From UBA2767 sp964194535 (lineage in GTDB: Bacteria > Pseudomonadota > Alphaproteobacteria > Rhizobiales > Methyloligellaceae), in NCBI GenBank assembly GCA_964194535.1, contig CAXMMX010000236.1:1-37913 (forward strand): a stretch of DNA of 37,913 nt, in the 5' to 3' direction. Numbering within the stretch: position 1 is the stretch's first letter; each line of letters opens with the position of its first letter. Of the stretch, positions 23,026-30,605 are shown one piece after another. Both the position numbers and the translations under genes were made by a program. The notes under the pieces were generated by a model. The model saw only the letters and a program-made list of their open reading frames with translations. It was not told where the DNA came from and searched no databases.

Positions 23026-23358
23026 TTACTCGAGAGACCTCGGTTCATCGAAGTAGGACTGTATATCCGGATAGTATTCGCGAAGCCAAATCGCGCCGTC
23101 AACGGCGCCCAATACGAGACCAATTGGCCCGAGCGCGCGCCGTGCCCCAGCTTTCAAAAGCCATTTCGCAACGCGTTTGGCTGCGCGGTTTTCCGTTTGT
23201 TTGCTGAGGGGCCTGCGACTTGGTGTTTGGGGTGGAGACTCCAGCTGTCCACGAATTGAGACCGGCTTTTTCTGGAGTGGAACTTTAAGCTTTTTGGTAG
23301 GCGAGGGCTTTCTCTTGGGCGGTCGATGTTTCGCGTAGTCCCATTGCTTGGGGATCAC
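23026..23358 (-). CDS. Hypothetical basic protein with C-terminal hydrophobic segment
   Basis: I do not recognise this gene. The open frame has no ATG; starts are a GTG at 23358 (110 residues) or a TTG at 23373. The first 45 residues are very rich in Lys, Pro and Arg, then come RAAKRVAKWLLKAGARRAL and a short Gly/hydrophobic stretch GPIGLVLGAVDGAIWL, ending YYPDIQSYFDEPRSLE. That ending resembles the segment just before the toxin domain in some rhizobial polymorphic-toxin-like proteins, but this is from memory and unproven. It is isolated between hemW and arfB on the opposite strand. It may be a genuine small protein or a leftover fragment. Confidence 0.5.
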   Translation of the reverse strand: MIPKQWDYAKHRPPKRKPSPTKKLKVPLQKKPVSIRGQLESPPQTPSRRPLSKQTENRAAKRVAKWLLKAGARRALGPIGLVLGAVDGAIWLREYYPDIQSYFDEPRSLE

Positions 23359-23416
23359 TGAGCTCTTTGACAAACGGGCGCTTGTTTAAGCGTGCGGACG
23401 AACCAGCTTGCTCCAT

Positions 23417-23506
23417 CGTCACCCCGGGATTTATTCCCGGGGTCCATTGGCGGTTCAGCTTTTCGGAGAAGTGGATTGGATGCCGGGAATGAATCCCGGC
23501 ATGACG
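23417..23506. repeat. REP-type element with two GC-rich hairpins
   Basis: The element begins CGTCACCCCGGG and ends CCCGGCATGACG, so its outer ends are inverted (CGTCA...TGACG). Inside are two hairpins: CCCCGGGA / TCCCGGGG with a 5-base loop, and GCCGGGA / TCCCGGC with a 5-base loop. This is the widespread alphaproteobacterial intergenic palindrome. It lies between the hypothetical protein gene and arfB and may also stop transcription from either side. Confidence 0.85.
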
Positions 23507-23537
23507 GGCGTGCTACCCTCCGCACCAAGAGGCCCCC

Positions 23538-23963
23538 ATGCTCCGCATCAACCCCCGCATAAGCATCCCCGACAGTGAGCTGGAGGAGCAGTTCATCCGC
23601 GCGTCGGGGCCGGGCGGGCAGAATGTGAACAAGGTATCAAGCGCGGTGGAGCTGCGTTTCGATGTGCGAGGCTCGCCCAGCCTGACCGATGAAGTGCGTC
23701 TCCGGCTTATCCGTCTTGCGGGCTCACGCGCGACCAAGCAAGGCGTAATCGTCATCCGCGCGGAACGCTTCAGAACACAGGAGCGCAACCGCGCTGACGC
23801 CCGTGATCGTCTCACGCGGCTTATCGCCCGCGCGGCCATCCAGCCCAGGGCGCGCATCAAAACCAAGCCCTCACGGGCCTCCGTCGAGCGCAGATTGCGC
23901 GCCAAGGCGCATCGCGGCACCCTCAAGCTGAAAAGAAGCGTTAGGCCGGCGGGCGACGATTAG
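23538..23963 (+). CDS. arfB: Ribosome-rescue peptidyl-tRNA hydrolase ArfB
   Basis: ArfB (YaeJ) releases stalled peptides from ribosomes on messages lacking a stop codon. The 141-residue protein has the GGQ motif at residues 26-28 in RASGPGGQNVNKV and lacks the stop-codon recognition domains of release factors. The basic C-terminal tail (RASVERRLRAKAHRGTLKLK and on) is the part that enters the empty mRNA channel. AAGAGG precedes the ATG closely. The end of the gene abuts the inverted repeat copy at 23962. Confidence 0.95.
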   Translation: MLRINPRISIPDSELEEQFIRASGPGGQNVNKVSSAVELRFDVRGSPSLTDEVRLRLIRLAGSRATKQGVIVIRAERFRTQERNRADARDRLTRLIARAAIQPRARIKTKPSRASVERRLRAKAHRGTLKLKRSVRPAGDD

Positions 23964-24055
23964 TGCGTATCACCGATAAGTGGAAACCGGTTATCGGAAA
24001 AATGATACGCATAAAAAACTGGATCGTAAGTTTTGAGTCCATCAAAACATGAAGC
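23962..24055. repeat. Dispersed intergenic repeat, copy 2 (inverted)
   Basis: Inverted near-copy of 18252-18348: it starts AGTGCGTATCACCGATAAG and ends CCATCAAAACATGAAGC. The two copies enclose grpE, hrcA, rph, rdgB, hemW, the hypothetical gene and arfB (about 5.6 kb). It begins one or two bases before the end of the arfB stop codon. Confidence 0.85.
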
Positions 24056-24155
24056 GATCTGGGTCTGGGCCAGTTCGAGTAAGTCTATTTCGGTTTTGCC
24101 GCCGATATCGGCTAGACTGGCCTGACAGCGAGTGAACCAGAAGTGGGAGGCTTTC

Positions 24156-24569
24156 ATGGCCAAGGTATCCATGACCACCAATTTGAATGCGTCCGCCGAT
24201 CAGGTATGGAAACTGATTGGCGGGTTCAATGCCCTGCCGGACTGGCATCCAGCCGTTGAGAAGAGCGAGCTGACCGAGGAAGGACAGATGCGCACCCTGT
24301 CGTTAACAGGTGGCGGCACGATTGTCGAAAAACTCGAGAAGGTCGATGACGGCGCCCACACCTACACCTATTCGATTACCGACAGCCCGCTGCCGGTCGC
24401 CAATTACACCGCGACCATCAAGGTGTCGGGCGAGGGCGAGAACTCCACCATCGAATGGTCGAGCGATTTCGAACCCATTGGCGGCGCTTCGGCGGAAGAA
24501 GCCATGCAGGCAATCCAGGGCATCTACCAGGCCGGGTTTGATAATCTGAAGAAGATGTTCGGCAGCTGA
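24156..24569 (+). CDS. SRPBCC (START-like) family protein
   Basis: A 137-residue protein of the SRPBCC/polyketide-cyclase fold, a hydrophobic ligand-binding cup. Its start is the ATG at 24156 because a perfect GGAGG lies 5 bases upstream; a GTG at 24132 is also open. MTTNLNASADQVWKLIGGF and LPDWHPAVEKSEL are typical of the family's N-terminal strand and first helix; TYSITDSPLPVANYTATIKV and STIEWSSDFEPIG form later strands. The ligand is unknown. It is followed by a terminator-like structure, so it is probably a single-gene unit. Confidence 0.9.
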   Translation: MAKVSMTTNLNASADQVWKLIGGFNALPDWHPAVEKSELTEEGQMRTLSLTGGGTIVEKLEKVDDGAHTYTYSITDSPLPVANYTATIKVSGEGENSTIEWSSDFEPIGGASAEEAMQAIQGIYQAGFDNLKKMFGS

Positions 24570-24609
24570 GGCGGGGCTTTTTTCGCTCACGGCACTTCCC
24601 GCCTTTTTT
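24570..24609 (+). terminator. Rho-independent terminator after the SRPBCC gene
   Basis: GGCGGG (24570-24575) pairs with CCCGCC (24598-24603), which is followed by six T residues. The loop is long (about 22 bases) and contains another T-run, so the terminator is imperfect, but its place directly after the stop codon is right. Confidence 0.6.
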
Positions 24610-24665
24610 GTTGGCCTACCGCCTATCGGCTACTTGAGGCCATGGGCGGGTCTGCATGGGAGCGG

Positions 24666-26132
24666 TTATTCCACCCATGCCCGGTTGAAATATCTGGTGG
24701 AACCAACTTGCGTCACTGAAAGATGCGTGACAGGGCCGGTGTCGTTGCTGGACGAAAAAATGTGTTCGCGCGCTTCGGGTCCGGCGCCGTCATCGCCCTG
24801 ACCCCGAAAAGCCTCCCGAAGCACTCGTCCGTCGAGACCGGCGGGCACGTCGAGCCCCAGCAGCTCCAGCACCGTGGGCGTAATATCGATATTACCGGCC
24901 GGCACCGTCATGGGTTTCGCTTGTGAAAACGCGCTGCCTGACATGGCCAGGAAATTGTGCAGCTCAAACGGGCTCAGCCCGCCATGGCATCCCCCGCCCA
25001 CGGGGTAGATCGCATCATGGACCGTCATCCCGGGCAGGCCCCATTCATTGTCGTCGTGTGTGTAACGCAAAACCAGAGCAATATCGGGCGCCCTGCGGTG
25101 CGCCAGCGCTATGTGATCGTGCGTCAGCGTGCCGCCCGCGCCATCGCGGGTGAATAATGGCCCGCACCAGTCCTGGCTTCTCAACCAGCCGGTTATCTCG
25201 GACACGCGTGCGGGATCGGAATCCTTGACCCAGATGCCGCCTGCGCTGCCGACCACGATGGTGCACCCGGCGTCATCTTGCGTTCCGGCCTCAAAGCCCG
25301 CATCGGCCAGCTTGGCCTTCAGATCCAGCCGCTCACCAGCCAGGGAGATCTGGCCATGGTCGGAAAGCGCGATGATCTGCAAACTCCCGGCTTCGATATG
25401 GTTTTCCTGCCGGGCGAGTATGCGCCCGAATTCAGAGTCGACGTGACGAATGGCGCGCAGGGCATTGTCCGAGCCGATACCAAGATGATGGCACGTCTCG
25501 TCCGGCTCGCACAGCCATAGCAGCATGACATCCGGGTCAATGTCGCGCTCTACATAGTCCAGATAGCCATCGACCGCGTAGCTGATCCAGTCCAGCGCAG
25601 GCAGGGTATATTCAGGCAAGGGCCCAAGCCGCTCAACGATCTTCGACAGGACACCGGCCGGAGCCGACGCTTCGGGACGATTTAACGCCAGGCGAAAGCT
25701 GCCATTGGTCTCGGCCGCATGGTTGATCAGACGCCCGCCGCCCGGCGTTCCCGCGCTGATCGTGGCAAAGGACCGCCCGGCCTGGGTGAGGCGTTCTCCA
25801 AGGGTAGGAACATCGAACAGCCGCCCCGGCAATTGCTTTAACGCGGCTTCCAGCTGCAGGTCGTCGCCGGAGTTGAGAACGCAGGATTGCCCCCCCTCGT
25901 CCAGCACGAACTTGTTGGCGACGATGCCGTGTTTTTGAGGGTAACAGCCGGTAATGACCGCCGACTGGTTGACCCGGGTCTCGGTCGGGAAGGTGGAGCG
26001 GGCGTTCACATAGTGGACACCCTCGCTCGCGAATTTATGGAGATTCGGCATCGCTTCGGGCGTCACGAATTCCGGACGCAGCGCATCAAGCACTACAATT
26101 AAAATCCGCTGTCGACTGGTTTCATTCATCAT
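24666..26132 (-). CDS. Type I phosphodiesterase / NPP-like hydrolase
   Basis: A 488-residue member of the alkaline-phosphatase superfamily, most like nucleotide pyrophosphatase/phosphodiesterases. Metal-site residues fit the pattern: D16 in VVLDALRPE, the Thr nucleophile within STFPTETRVN (about 46-55), D211 and H215/H216 in EPDETCHHLG, D258 and H259 in LSDHGQ, and a later His in CHGGLSPFE. A cytoplasmic place is suggested since no signal peptide is seen. The exact substrate (nucleotide, phosphonate or phospholipid) cannot be told. The gene is 12 bases downstream of the lipoprotein gene on the same strand and probably co-transcribed. Confidence 0.88.
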   Translation of the reverse strand: MMNETSRQRILIVVLDALRPEFVTPEAMPNLHKFASEGVHYVNARSTFPTETRVNQSAVITGCYPQKHGIVANKFVLDEGGQSCVLNSGDDLQLEAALKQLPGRLFDVPTLGERLTQAGRSFATISAGTPGGGRLINHAAETNGSFRLALNRPEASAPAGVLSKIVERLGPLPEYTLPALDWISYAVDGYLDYVERDIDPDVMLLWLCEPDETCHHLGIGSDNALRAIRHVDSEFGRILARQENHIEAGSLQIIALSDHGQISLAGERLDLKAKLADAGFEAGTQDDAGCTIVVGSAGGIWVKDSDPARVSEITGWLRSQDWCGPLFTRDGAGGTLTHDHIALAHRRAPDIALVLRYTHDDNEWGLPGMTVHDAIYPVGGGCHGGLSPFELHNFLAMSGSAFSQAKPMTVPAGNIDITPTVLELLGLDVPAGLDGRVLREAFRGQGDDGAGPEAREHIFSSSNDTGPVTHLSVTQVGSTRYFNRAWVE

Positions 26133-26144
26133 TGAGGCTATGAA

Positions 26145-27380
26145 CTAGAACTGCGCCCGGCCGAAGGTGAGTGGCGCAGGCCTCACAACCCGTGCGCCGA
26201 ACTTCTGAACTTCCAGGATCGCCAGGCCGCGCTCAGAAGTTCCGTCCCCCAGCAGGCGGAACAGGCCGTCCACGCCGGCAAATCCGCGCGCCCGTGTCAG
26301 CTGCTGGGCCGTGTAGCGTTTGCCCGGCTTGCTCCGCGAGAGCGCAATGGCGATGCCAACCGCATCATAGGAGAGGGAGGCCAGGCGCGGCGGCGGCGTC
26401 TGGTAGGTTTTCACATAGCGCTGGGTGAAGGCGCGCCAGCCTTTGGGATCGGGCGCGGGGAACCAGCCGCCGACGAGGGGCTTCTCACGCCCCACATTGG
26501 CATAGTCCCACAGTCCGGATCCGATCAGCTTGATCTTTTTTGTATCGATTTCGAAATAGGGCATGAGAGCTGAGACCATGGGCAGGTGTTGCTGCCCGAC
26601 GGGAATGAACAGCGTGTCGACCTGCGGCGGAATAGATGGGTCTTCCGACTTGGTGAGCGGGGCGATCCGCTTGGCCGGTTCAAGCATGGAGTTGGCGTCC
26701 AGCGGGAATTGTTCAATAGCCACGAGCTGTCCCCCCTGCGCGCTGACCGCACGCCTGAATGCGCCCTCGACGATCTTGCCATAGGCTGACTTGGGGATGA
26801 GCGCGGCAAAGTTGCGCCGCCCCTGGCTCATGGCAAACGAGACGATGGCCGGCACATCGCGCCCAGCAAGGAAGCTCAACAGATAGACACCGTTACCCGC
26901 GACCGTCTGGTCGGAGGAAAAAGCAACCATCGGCACATTGGCGGCCCGTGTTATTTGAGCAGCGGCCGTGACGGATTTCGCGAACAGGGGGCCGATGACA
27001 AGCTCAGCACCAGCCTGCACCGCTGATGTGGCGGCGATCTTGGCGCCAGCGGGCGTTCCCTGCGTATCCCTGGTCATCAAGGTAACGGTGGGGTTGTCCA
27101 GATCGAACAGGGCCAGCTCACCGGCCTGCTTCAGTGCCTTGGCGATATTCGCCGCACTGCCTGGCCCGCTCAGCGGCAGCAGCAGGGCGACCTTGACGGT
27201 AGGACGCGGTTGGCCGGGCTGGCCGTCACCGAACTGGTTATTGGGGTCAAATCCACCCGATACCTGACCGCGGCGCGAGCCTCCGGTGGAGCAGGCGGCT
27301 ATGATGATGCCGACGGCGCAGAGCAGCAGTGCGCGTTTTATCAGGCCTAACAGCATATCGGTGGACAGGGTCGAACCCAT
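26145..27380 (-). CDS. PBP-activator-like lipoprotein (periplasmic-binding fold)
   Basis: A 411-residue lipoprotein of the LpoA/LppC group, which has the type-1 periplasmic-binding-protein fold (similar to LivJ). The signal sequence ends in a lipobox IIIAAC with acylated C30. After a Gly/Gln-rich linker comes the fold: VKVALLLPLSGPGSAANIA, DTQGTPAGA, LVIGPLFAKSVTAAAQI and VPMVAFSSD, and it ends with a GLFRLLGDGTSERGLAILEV segment. In Gram-negative bacteria, LpoA activates peptidoglycan synthase PBP1A; here the role is inferred from the family. It is divergent from rsmI, the arrangement usual in alphaproteobacteria. Confidence 0.85.
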   Translation of the reverse strand: MGSTLSTDMLLGLIKRALLLCAVGIIIAACSTGGSRRGQVSGGFDPNNQFGDGQPGQPRPTVKVALLLPLSGPGSAANIAKALKQAGELALFDLDNPTVTLMTRDTQGTPAGAKIAATSAVQAGAELVIGPLFAKSVTAAAQITRAANVPMVAFSSDQTVAGNGVYLLSFLAGRDVPAIVSFAMSQGRRNFAALIPKSAYGKIVEGAFRRAVSAQGGQLVAIEQFPLDANSMLEPAKRIAPLTKSEDPSIPPQVDTLFIPVGQQHLPMVSALMPYFEIDTKKIKLIGSGLWDYANVGREKPLVGGWFPAPDPKGWRAFTQRYVKTYQTPPPRLASLSYDAVGIAIALSRSKPGKRYTAQQLTRARGFAGVDGLFRLLGDGTSERGLAILEVQKFGARVVRPAPLTFGRAQF

Positions 27381-27568
27381 GAGGACCTTTCAGTTGAGTG
27401 TCGCGGCTGTGTATCAAGCGATAAAAAGCATATTACCGCATTGTGACACGAGGTGGTGATCAGTCTATGCATGGTTACGTTTAACGTCATCCTCAATTCG
27501 GCTGACAGCTCATCTGTATGTCAACATGATGGACGCCCGCGCGGTTCTTCGCCTAGGTTTTGTATTCC

Positions 27569-28507
27569 ATGACACAAGATGAAACCAAGCCCCATGATGC
27601 GGACCCCAACTCCGTTCTTTCCAGCGCCGCATCAGCGCTGCAAGGAGAATTGGCAAAGCCGCTTCGCGAGGGCTTGCACCTCGTCTCGACACCTATTGGC
27701 AATCTGGCCGATATGTCACTGCGGGCGCTTGGTGTATTGGCGCGCGCCGACCTCATTTTCTGTGAGGATACGCGTCATTCGCGCAAACTTCTTGGTCACT
27801 ACGGGATTTCAGGCGAACTGCACGCCTATCACGAACATAATGCGGCGAGGGAGCGCCCGCGCATAATTGCCCGTATCCGCGCCGGACAATCGGTTGCGCT
27901 CATTAGCGATGCCGGTACACCACTCATCTCGGACCCCGGGCACAAGCTGGTGCGCGAGGTGCGAGACGCCGGGTTCGAGGTCCATGCCATACCCGGCGCG
28001 TCGGCGGTGCTGGCGGCGCTTACATCGTCCGGGCTTCCTACAGACCGGTTTTTCTTTGAAGGTTTCCTGCCGCCTAAAACTGTCGCCCGGCGTAAACGCC
28101 TTGAAGACCTGACAGACATTCCAGCCACCCTGGTCTTCTATGAAGCCCCGCAGCGCCTTGCCGCGATGCTGGTTGATGTGAGCGAAGTCCTGGGCGATCG
28201 GCAGGGCGCCGTCGCCAAGGAGCTTACCAAGCTGTATGAGGGTTTCTCACGCGGCACGCTTAAGGAGCTGGCGGCAGGGTCGGTTGAAGCGCTCGGCGAA
28301 AGGGGCGAGTTTGTTGTTCTGGCCGGGCCTGCTCCGCCGTCGGAGGTTTCCGATGAGGATATTCAGACCAGGCTGGGGATGGCGCTGAAGGACGCCTCGT
28401 TCCGCGATGGCGTGCAGGATGTGAGCCATATGCTCTGCGTGCCGCGCAAGCGCGTGTACCAGCTCGCCCTGGCGCTCAAGGACAAAACCGGGGAAGGCGG
28501 CCAATGA
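27569..28507 (+). CDS. rsmI: 16S rRNA (cytidine1402-2'-O)-methyltransferase
   Basis: RsmI methylates the 2'-OH of C1402 of 16S rRNA using SAM. From the ATG at 27569 it has 312 residues (a TTG at 27560 is an alternative). The tetrapyrrole-methylase fold shows at LHLVSTPIGNLADMSLRAL (about 37-55), IFCEDTRHSRKLL, VALISDAGTPLISDPG and IPGASAVLAALTSSGLP, the family's signature blocks. A C-terminal extension ends DKTGEGGQ. It overlaps the yraN start by four bases. Confidence 0.96.
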   Translation: MTQDETKPHDADPNSVLSSAASALQGELAKPLREGLHLVSTPIGNLADMSLRALGVLARADLIFCEDTRHSRKLLGHYGISGELHAYHEHNAARERPRIIARIRAGQSVALISDAGTPLISDPGHKLVREVRDAGFEVHAIPGASAVLAALTSSGLPTDRFFFEGFLPPKTVARRKRLEDLTDIPATLVFYEAPQRLAAMLVDVSEVLGDRQGAVAKELTKLYEGFSRGTLKELAAGSVEALGERGEFVVLAGPAPPSEVSDEDIQTRLGMALKDASFRDGVQDVSHMLCVPRKRVYQLALALKDKTGEGGQ

Positions 28508-28833
28508 ATACCCGCGCACGCCGGGCCGCCGAACACCGCGGACACAGGGCCGAGACGTTGGCGGCGCTCCTCCTGAGGATAAAGGGGTATAGAATAGTCG
28601 GGTGGCGGTTCCGCTCCCGGGCCGGGGAAATCGATCTCATCGCCCGGCGTGGACGGCGCCTTGCATTCGTGGAGGTGAAAGCAAGGCGAACGCCAAGCGA
28701 AGCGGCCTGGGCCATAACCCCGCGCCAGCAGGCGCGCATTATACGGGCGGCCGAGCACTGGCTGGCGATTCATGGCGGAACACAGGATTTCGATATGTCG
28801 TTCGACGTGGTGCTGATCGGGCCGTGGGCGTGA
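28504..28833 (+). CDS. yraN: YraN/UPF0102 nuclease-fold protein
   Basis: A 109-residue protein of the UPF0102 family, with the PD-(D/E)XK-like restriction-endonuclease fold. The signature is GYRIVGWRFRSRAGEIDLIARRG (about 28-50) with E42 and D44, followed by LAFVEVKARR (about 53-62) with E57 and K59. The true activity is unknown. It starts ATGA on the rsmI stop, so the two are translated together, as in many proteobacteria. It is followed by gshB after 83 bases. Confidence 0.95.
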   Translation: MNTRARRAAEHRGHRAETLAALLLRIKGYRIVGWRFRSRAGEIDLIARRGRRLAFVEVKARRTPSEAAWAITPRQQARIIRAAEHWLAIHGGTQDFDMSFDVVLIGPWA

Positions 28834-28916
28834 CCGCGACATATTTCGTCGGCATTTCGGGTTTGACGCGGACGCCCGCACGCGGCAGCTTCATATGAAA
28901 GTAAACGGAGGGGTGT

Positions 28917-29867
28917 ATGGCACTCAAAGTTGCGTTCCAAATGGATCCGATCGACCGGATTGACATCAGGGGCGATTCCACATTCGCGCTGCTGCTGGAA
29001 GCACAGGCGCGCGGCCATGAGCTGTTTTATTACACACCGCAGAACCTGGCGCTGCGTAACGGTGAGCTGATGGCCCATGGGTCTACGCTCAAAGTGGAGG
29101 ACTGCGAGGGCGACCACTACACGCTCACAGACCCGCGCACGGTGGATCTTGGCGATCTTGACGTGGTGCATCTGCGCCAGGACCCGCCCTTCGACATGAG
29201 CTACATCACCACCACCCATCTGCTCGAGCGCGTTCACCCCGAAACCCTGGTGGTGAATGACCCGTGCCATGTGCGCAACGCGCCGGAAAAAGTCTTCGTA
29301 CTGGATTTTCTCGACCTGATGCCGCCGACCATGGTGACGCGCTCGCTCGATGACGTGAAGGCGTTCCGTGCCGAATATAACGACATCATCATCAAGCCGC
29401 TTTACGGCAATGGCGGGGAGTCCGTATTCCTCCTGAGAAAGGACGACACAAATTTGGCGTCGCTGGTCGAGCTGTTCCAGCTGATGCTGCGCGAGCCTTT
29501 CATGGTGCAGCAATATCTTCCTGAAGTGAGAGCTGGCGACAAGCGGATTATCCTCGTCGACGGCGAGCTTGCCGGGGCCATTAACCGGGTGCCGGCGCAG
29601 GACGAGACCCGCTCCAACATGCATATCGGCGGCACGCCAAAGCCGGTTGATCTGACGGCCCGCGATCACGAGATTTGCGAGCGGCTTGGTCCAGAGTTGA
29701 AGAAACGCCGCCAGATTTTCGTCGGCATCGACGTCATTGGCGACTATCTCACCGAAATCAACGTCACCTCTCCCACCGGCATCCGCGAGGTCAAGCGCTT
29801 CGGCGGCAACGACATTGCGAGCATGATCTGGGACGTGATCGACGGACGCGCGGGGAAGGGGCGTTAG
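28917..29867 (+). CDS. gshB: Glutathione synthetase
   Basis: Joins gamma-glutamylcysteine and glycine with ATP to make glutathione. The 316-residue ATP-grasp protein starts MALKVAFQMDPIDRIDIRGDST as expected for GshB. Later are RQDPPFDMSYI, IIKPLYGNGGESVFLL (ATP-binding), IILVDGELAGAINRVP (binding loop) and GIDVIGDYLTEINVTSPTG (metal and substrate binding). A strong Shine-Dalgarno (CGGAGGGG) precedes the ATG. In many related genomes comM follows gshB; here a membrane protein and a CoA-transferase gene stand between gshB and the comM remnant. Confidence 0.97.
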   Translation: MALKVAFQMDPIDRIDIRGDSTFALLLEAQARGHELFYYTPQNLALRNGELMAHGSTLKVEDCEGDHYTLTDPRTVDLGDLDVVHLRQDPPFDMSYITTTHLLERVHPETLVVNDPCHVRNAPEKVFVLDFLDLMPPTMVTRSLDDVKAFRAEYNDIIIKPLYGNGGESVFLLRKDDTNLASLVELFQLMLREPFMVQQYLPEVRAGDKRIILVDGELAGAINRVPAQDETRSNMHIGGTPKPVDLTARDHEICERLGPELKKRRQIFVGIDVIGDYLTEINVTSPTGIREVKRFGGNDIASMIWDVIDGRAGKGR

Positions 29868-30505
29868 CGCTTCTTGGCGGGAGGTTTCTTTTTCCCCCTG
29901 CGTTTTGCCGTGCGCTTGGCCGCAGTCCCTTTCCGCGCAGCCCTCTTTTTTGTTGTCTTCGAGGCTGCCTGCTTGCGGCGTTTGCGGGTTGCAGGCGGCT
30001 TTTTCTTCTCTCCCTGCTCAAGGGCGGCGGCAATTTCCGCGGCCTGGGCTTCGAGCTGCATTTCGGTGAGAAGGCGTTGCTCGGTTACATAATGCTCCAT
30101 GGTCTTGCGCAGCACCGCGCGGTAAACCAGCCAGGCGTGCGCGGCCAGCCCCAAGCCCCAGCCCAGTAACGGCCAGATCGACCACAGGGTTTCAGGCGAG
30201 GTTGTGATGTTGAGCACGATCAGGAAGGTATTGACGCTGAGATAGACGAACAGGTGAACCGCGACGCCGCGCACATCCGGGTCGGCCAGAAGCCGGCCTT
30301 CGGCGCTTCGAGCCTCCGCCCACTCGGCAAAAGCGTGGGCTGCGATGCCGATGCCCCAGCCCGCGAGCGGCCAGATCGCCCACCACTCGCGCGTCTCGCC
30401 GGGCTCCAGTGTTTGAGTCGCGTTTATCGCGAACAGAACGGCGTTCACCACCAGATAGGTTGCCAGATGAGTGAGAAAGGCCTTGCGGCCCGTTGAAGCG
30501 CTCAT
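29864..30505 (-). CDS. Tandem 2TM-domain protein with histone-like Lys/Arg tail
   Basis: A 213-residue protein (ATG at 30505; a TTG at 30520 is also open). Two copies of the 2TM domain are seen. The first has FLTHLATYLVVNAVLFAIN (10-28) and WWAIWPLAGWGIGIAAHAF (41-59). The second has HLFVYLSVNTFLIVLNI (84-100) and WSIWPLLGWGLGLAAHAW (108-125). So four membrane segments are expected, followed by a short helix with LEAQAAEIAAALEQ (151-164) and a tail of about 45 residues (167-213) made almost only of Lys, Arg, Ala and Pro, like histone-H1-type domains. Such a tail could bind nucleic acid or the acidic membrane surface. It converges on gshB with a four-base overlap. The function is unknown. Confidence 0.82.
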   Translation of the reverse strand: MSASTGRKAFLTHLATYLVVNAVLFAINATQTLEPGETREWWAIWPLAGWGIGIAAHAFAEWAEARSAEGRLLADPDVRGVAVHLFVYLSVNTFLIVLNITTSPETLWSIWPLLGWGLGLAAHAWLVYRAVLRKTMEHYVTEQRLLTEMQLEAQAAEIAAALEQGEKKKPPATRKRRKQAASKTTKKRAARKGTAAKRTAKRRGKKKPPAKKR

Positions 30506-30605
30506 GATGTGTCTGTCCAACAGAATTGCATGGAAATAAGGGACATCCTCTATCCTGCAAGATGTGCAATAAGCTATGGGTTAGCGATGAGATAGATCAA
30601 GTTCC

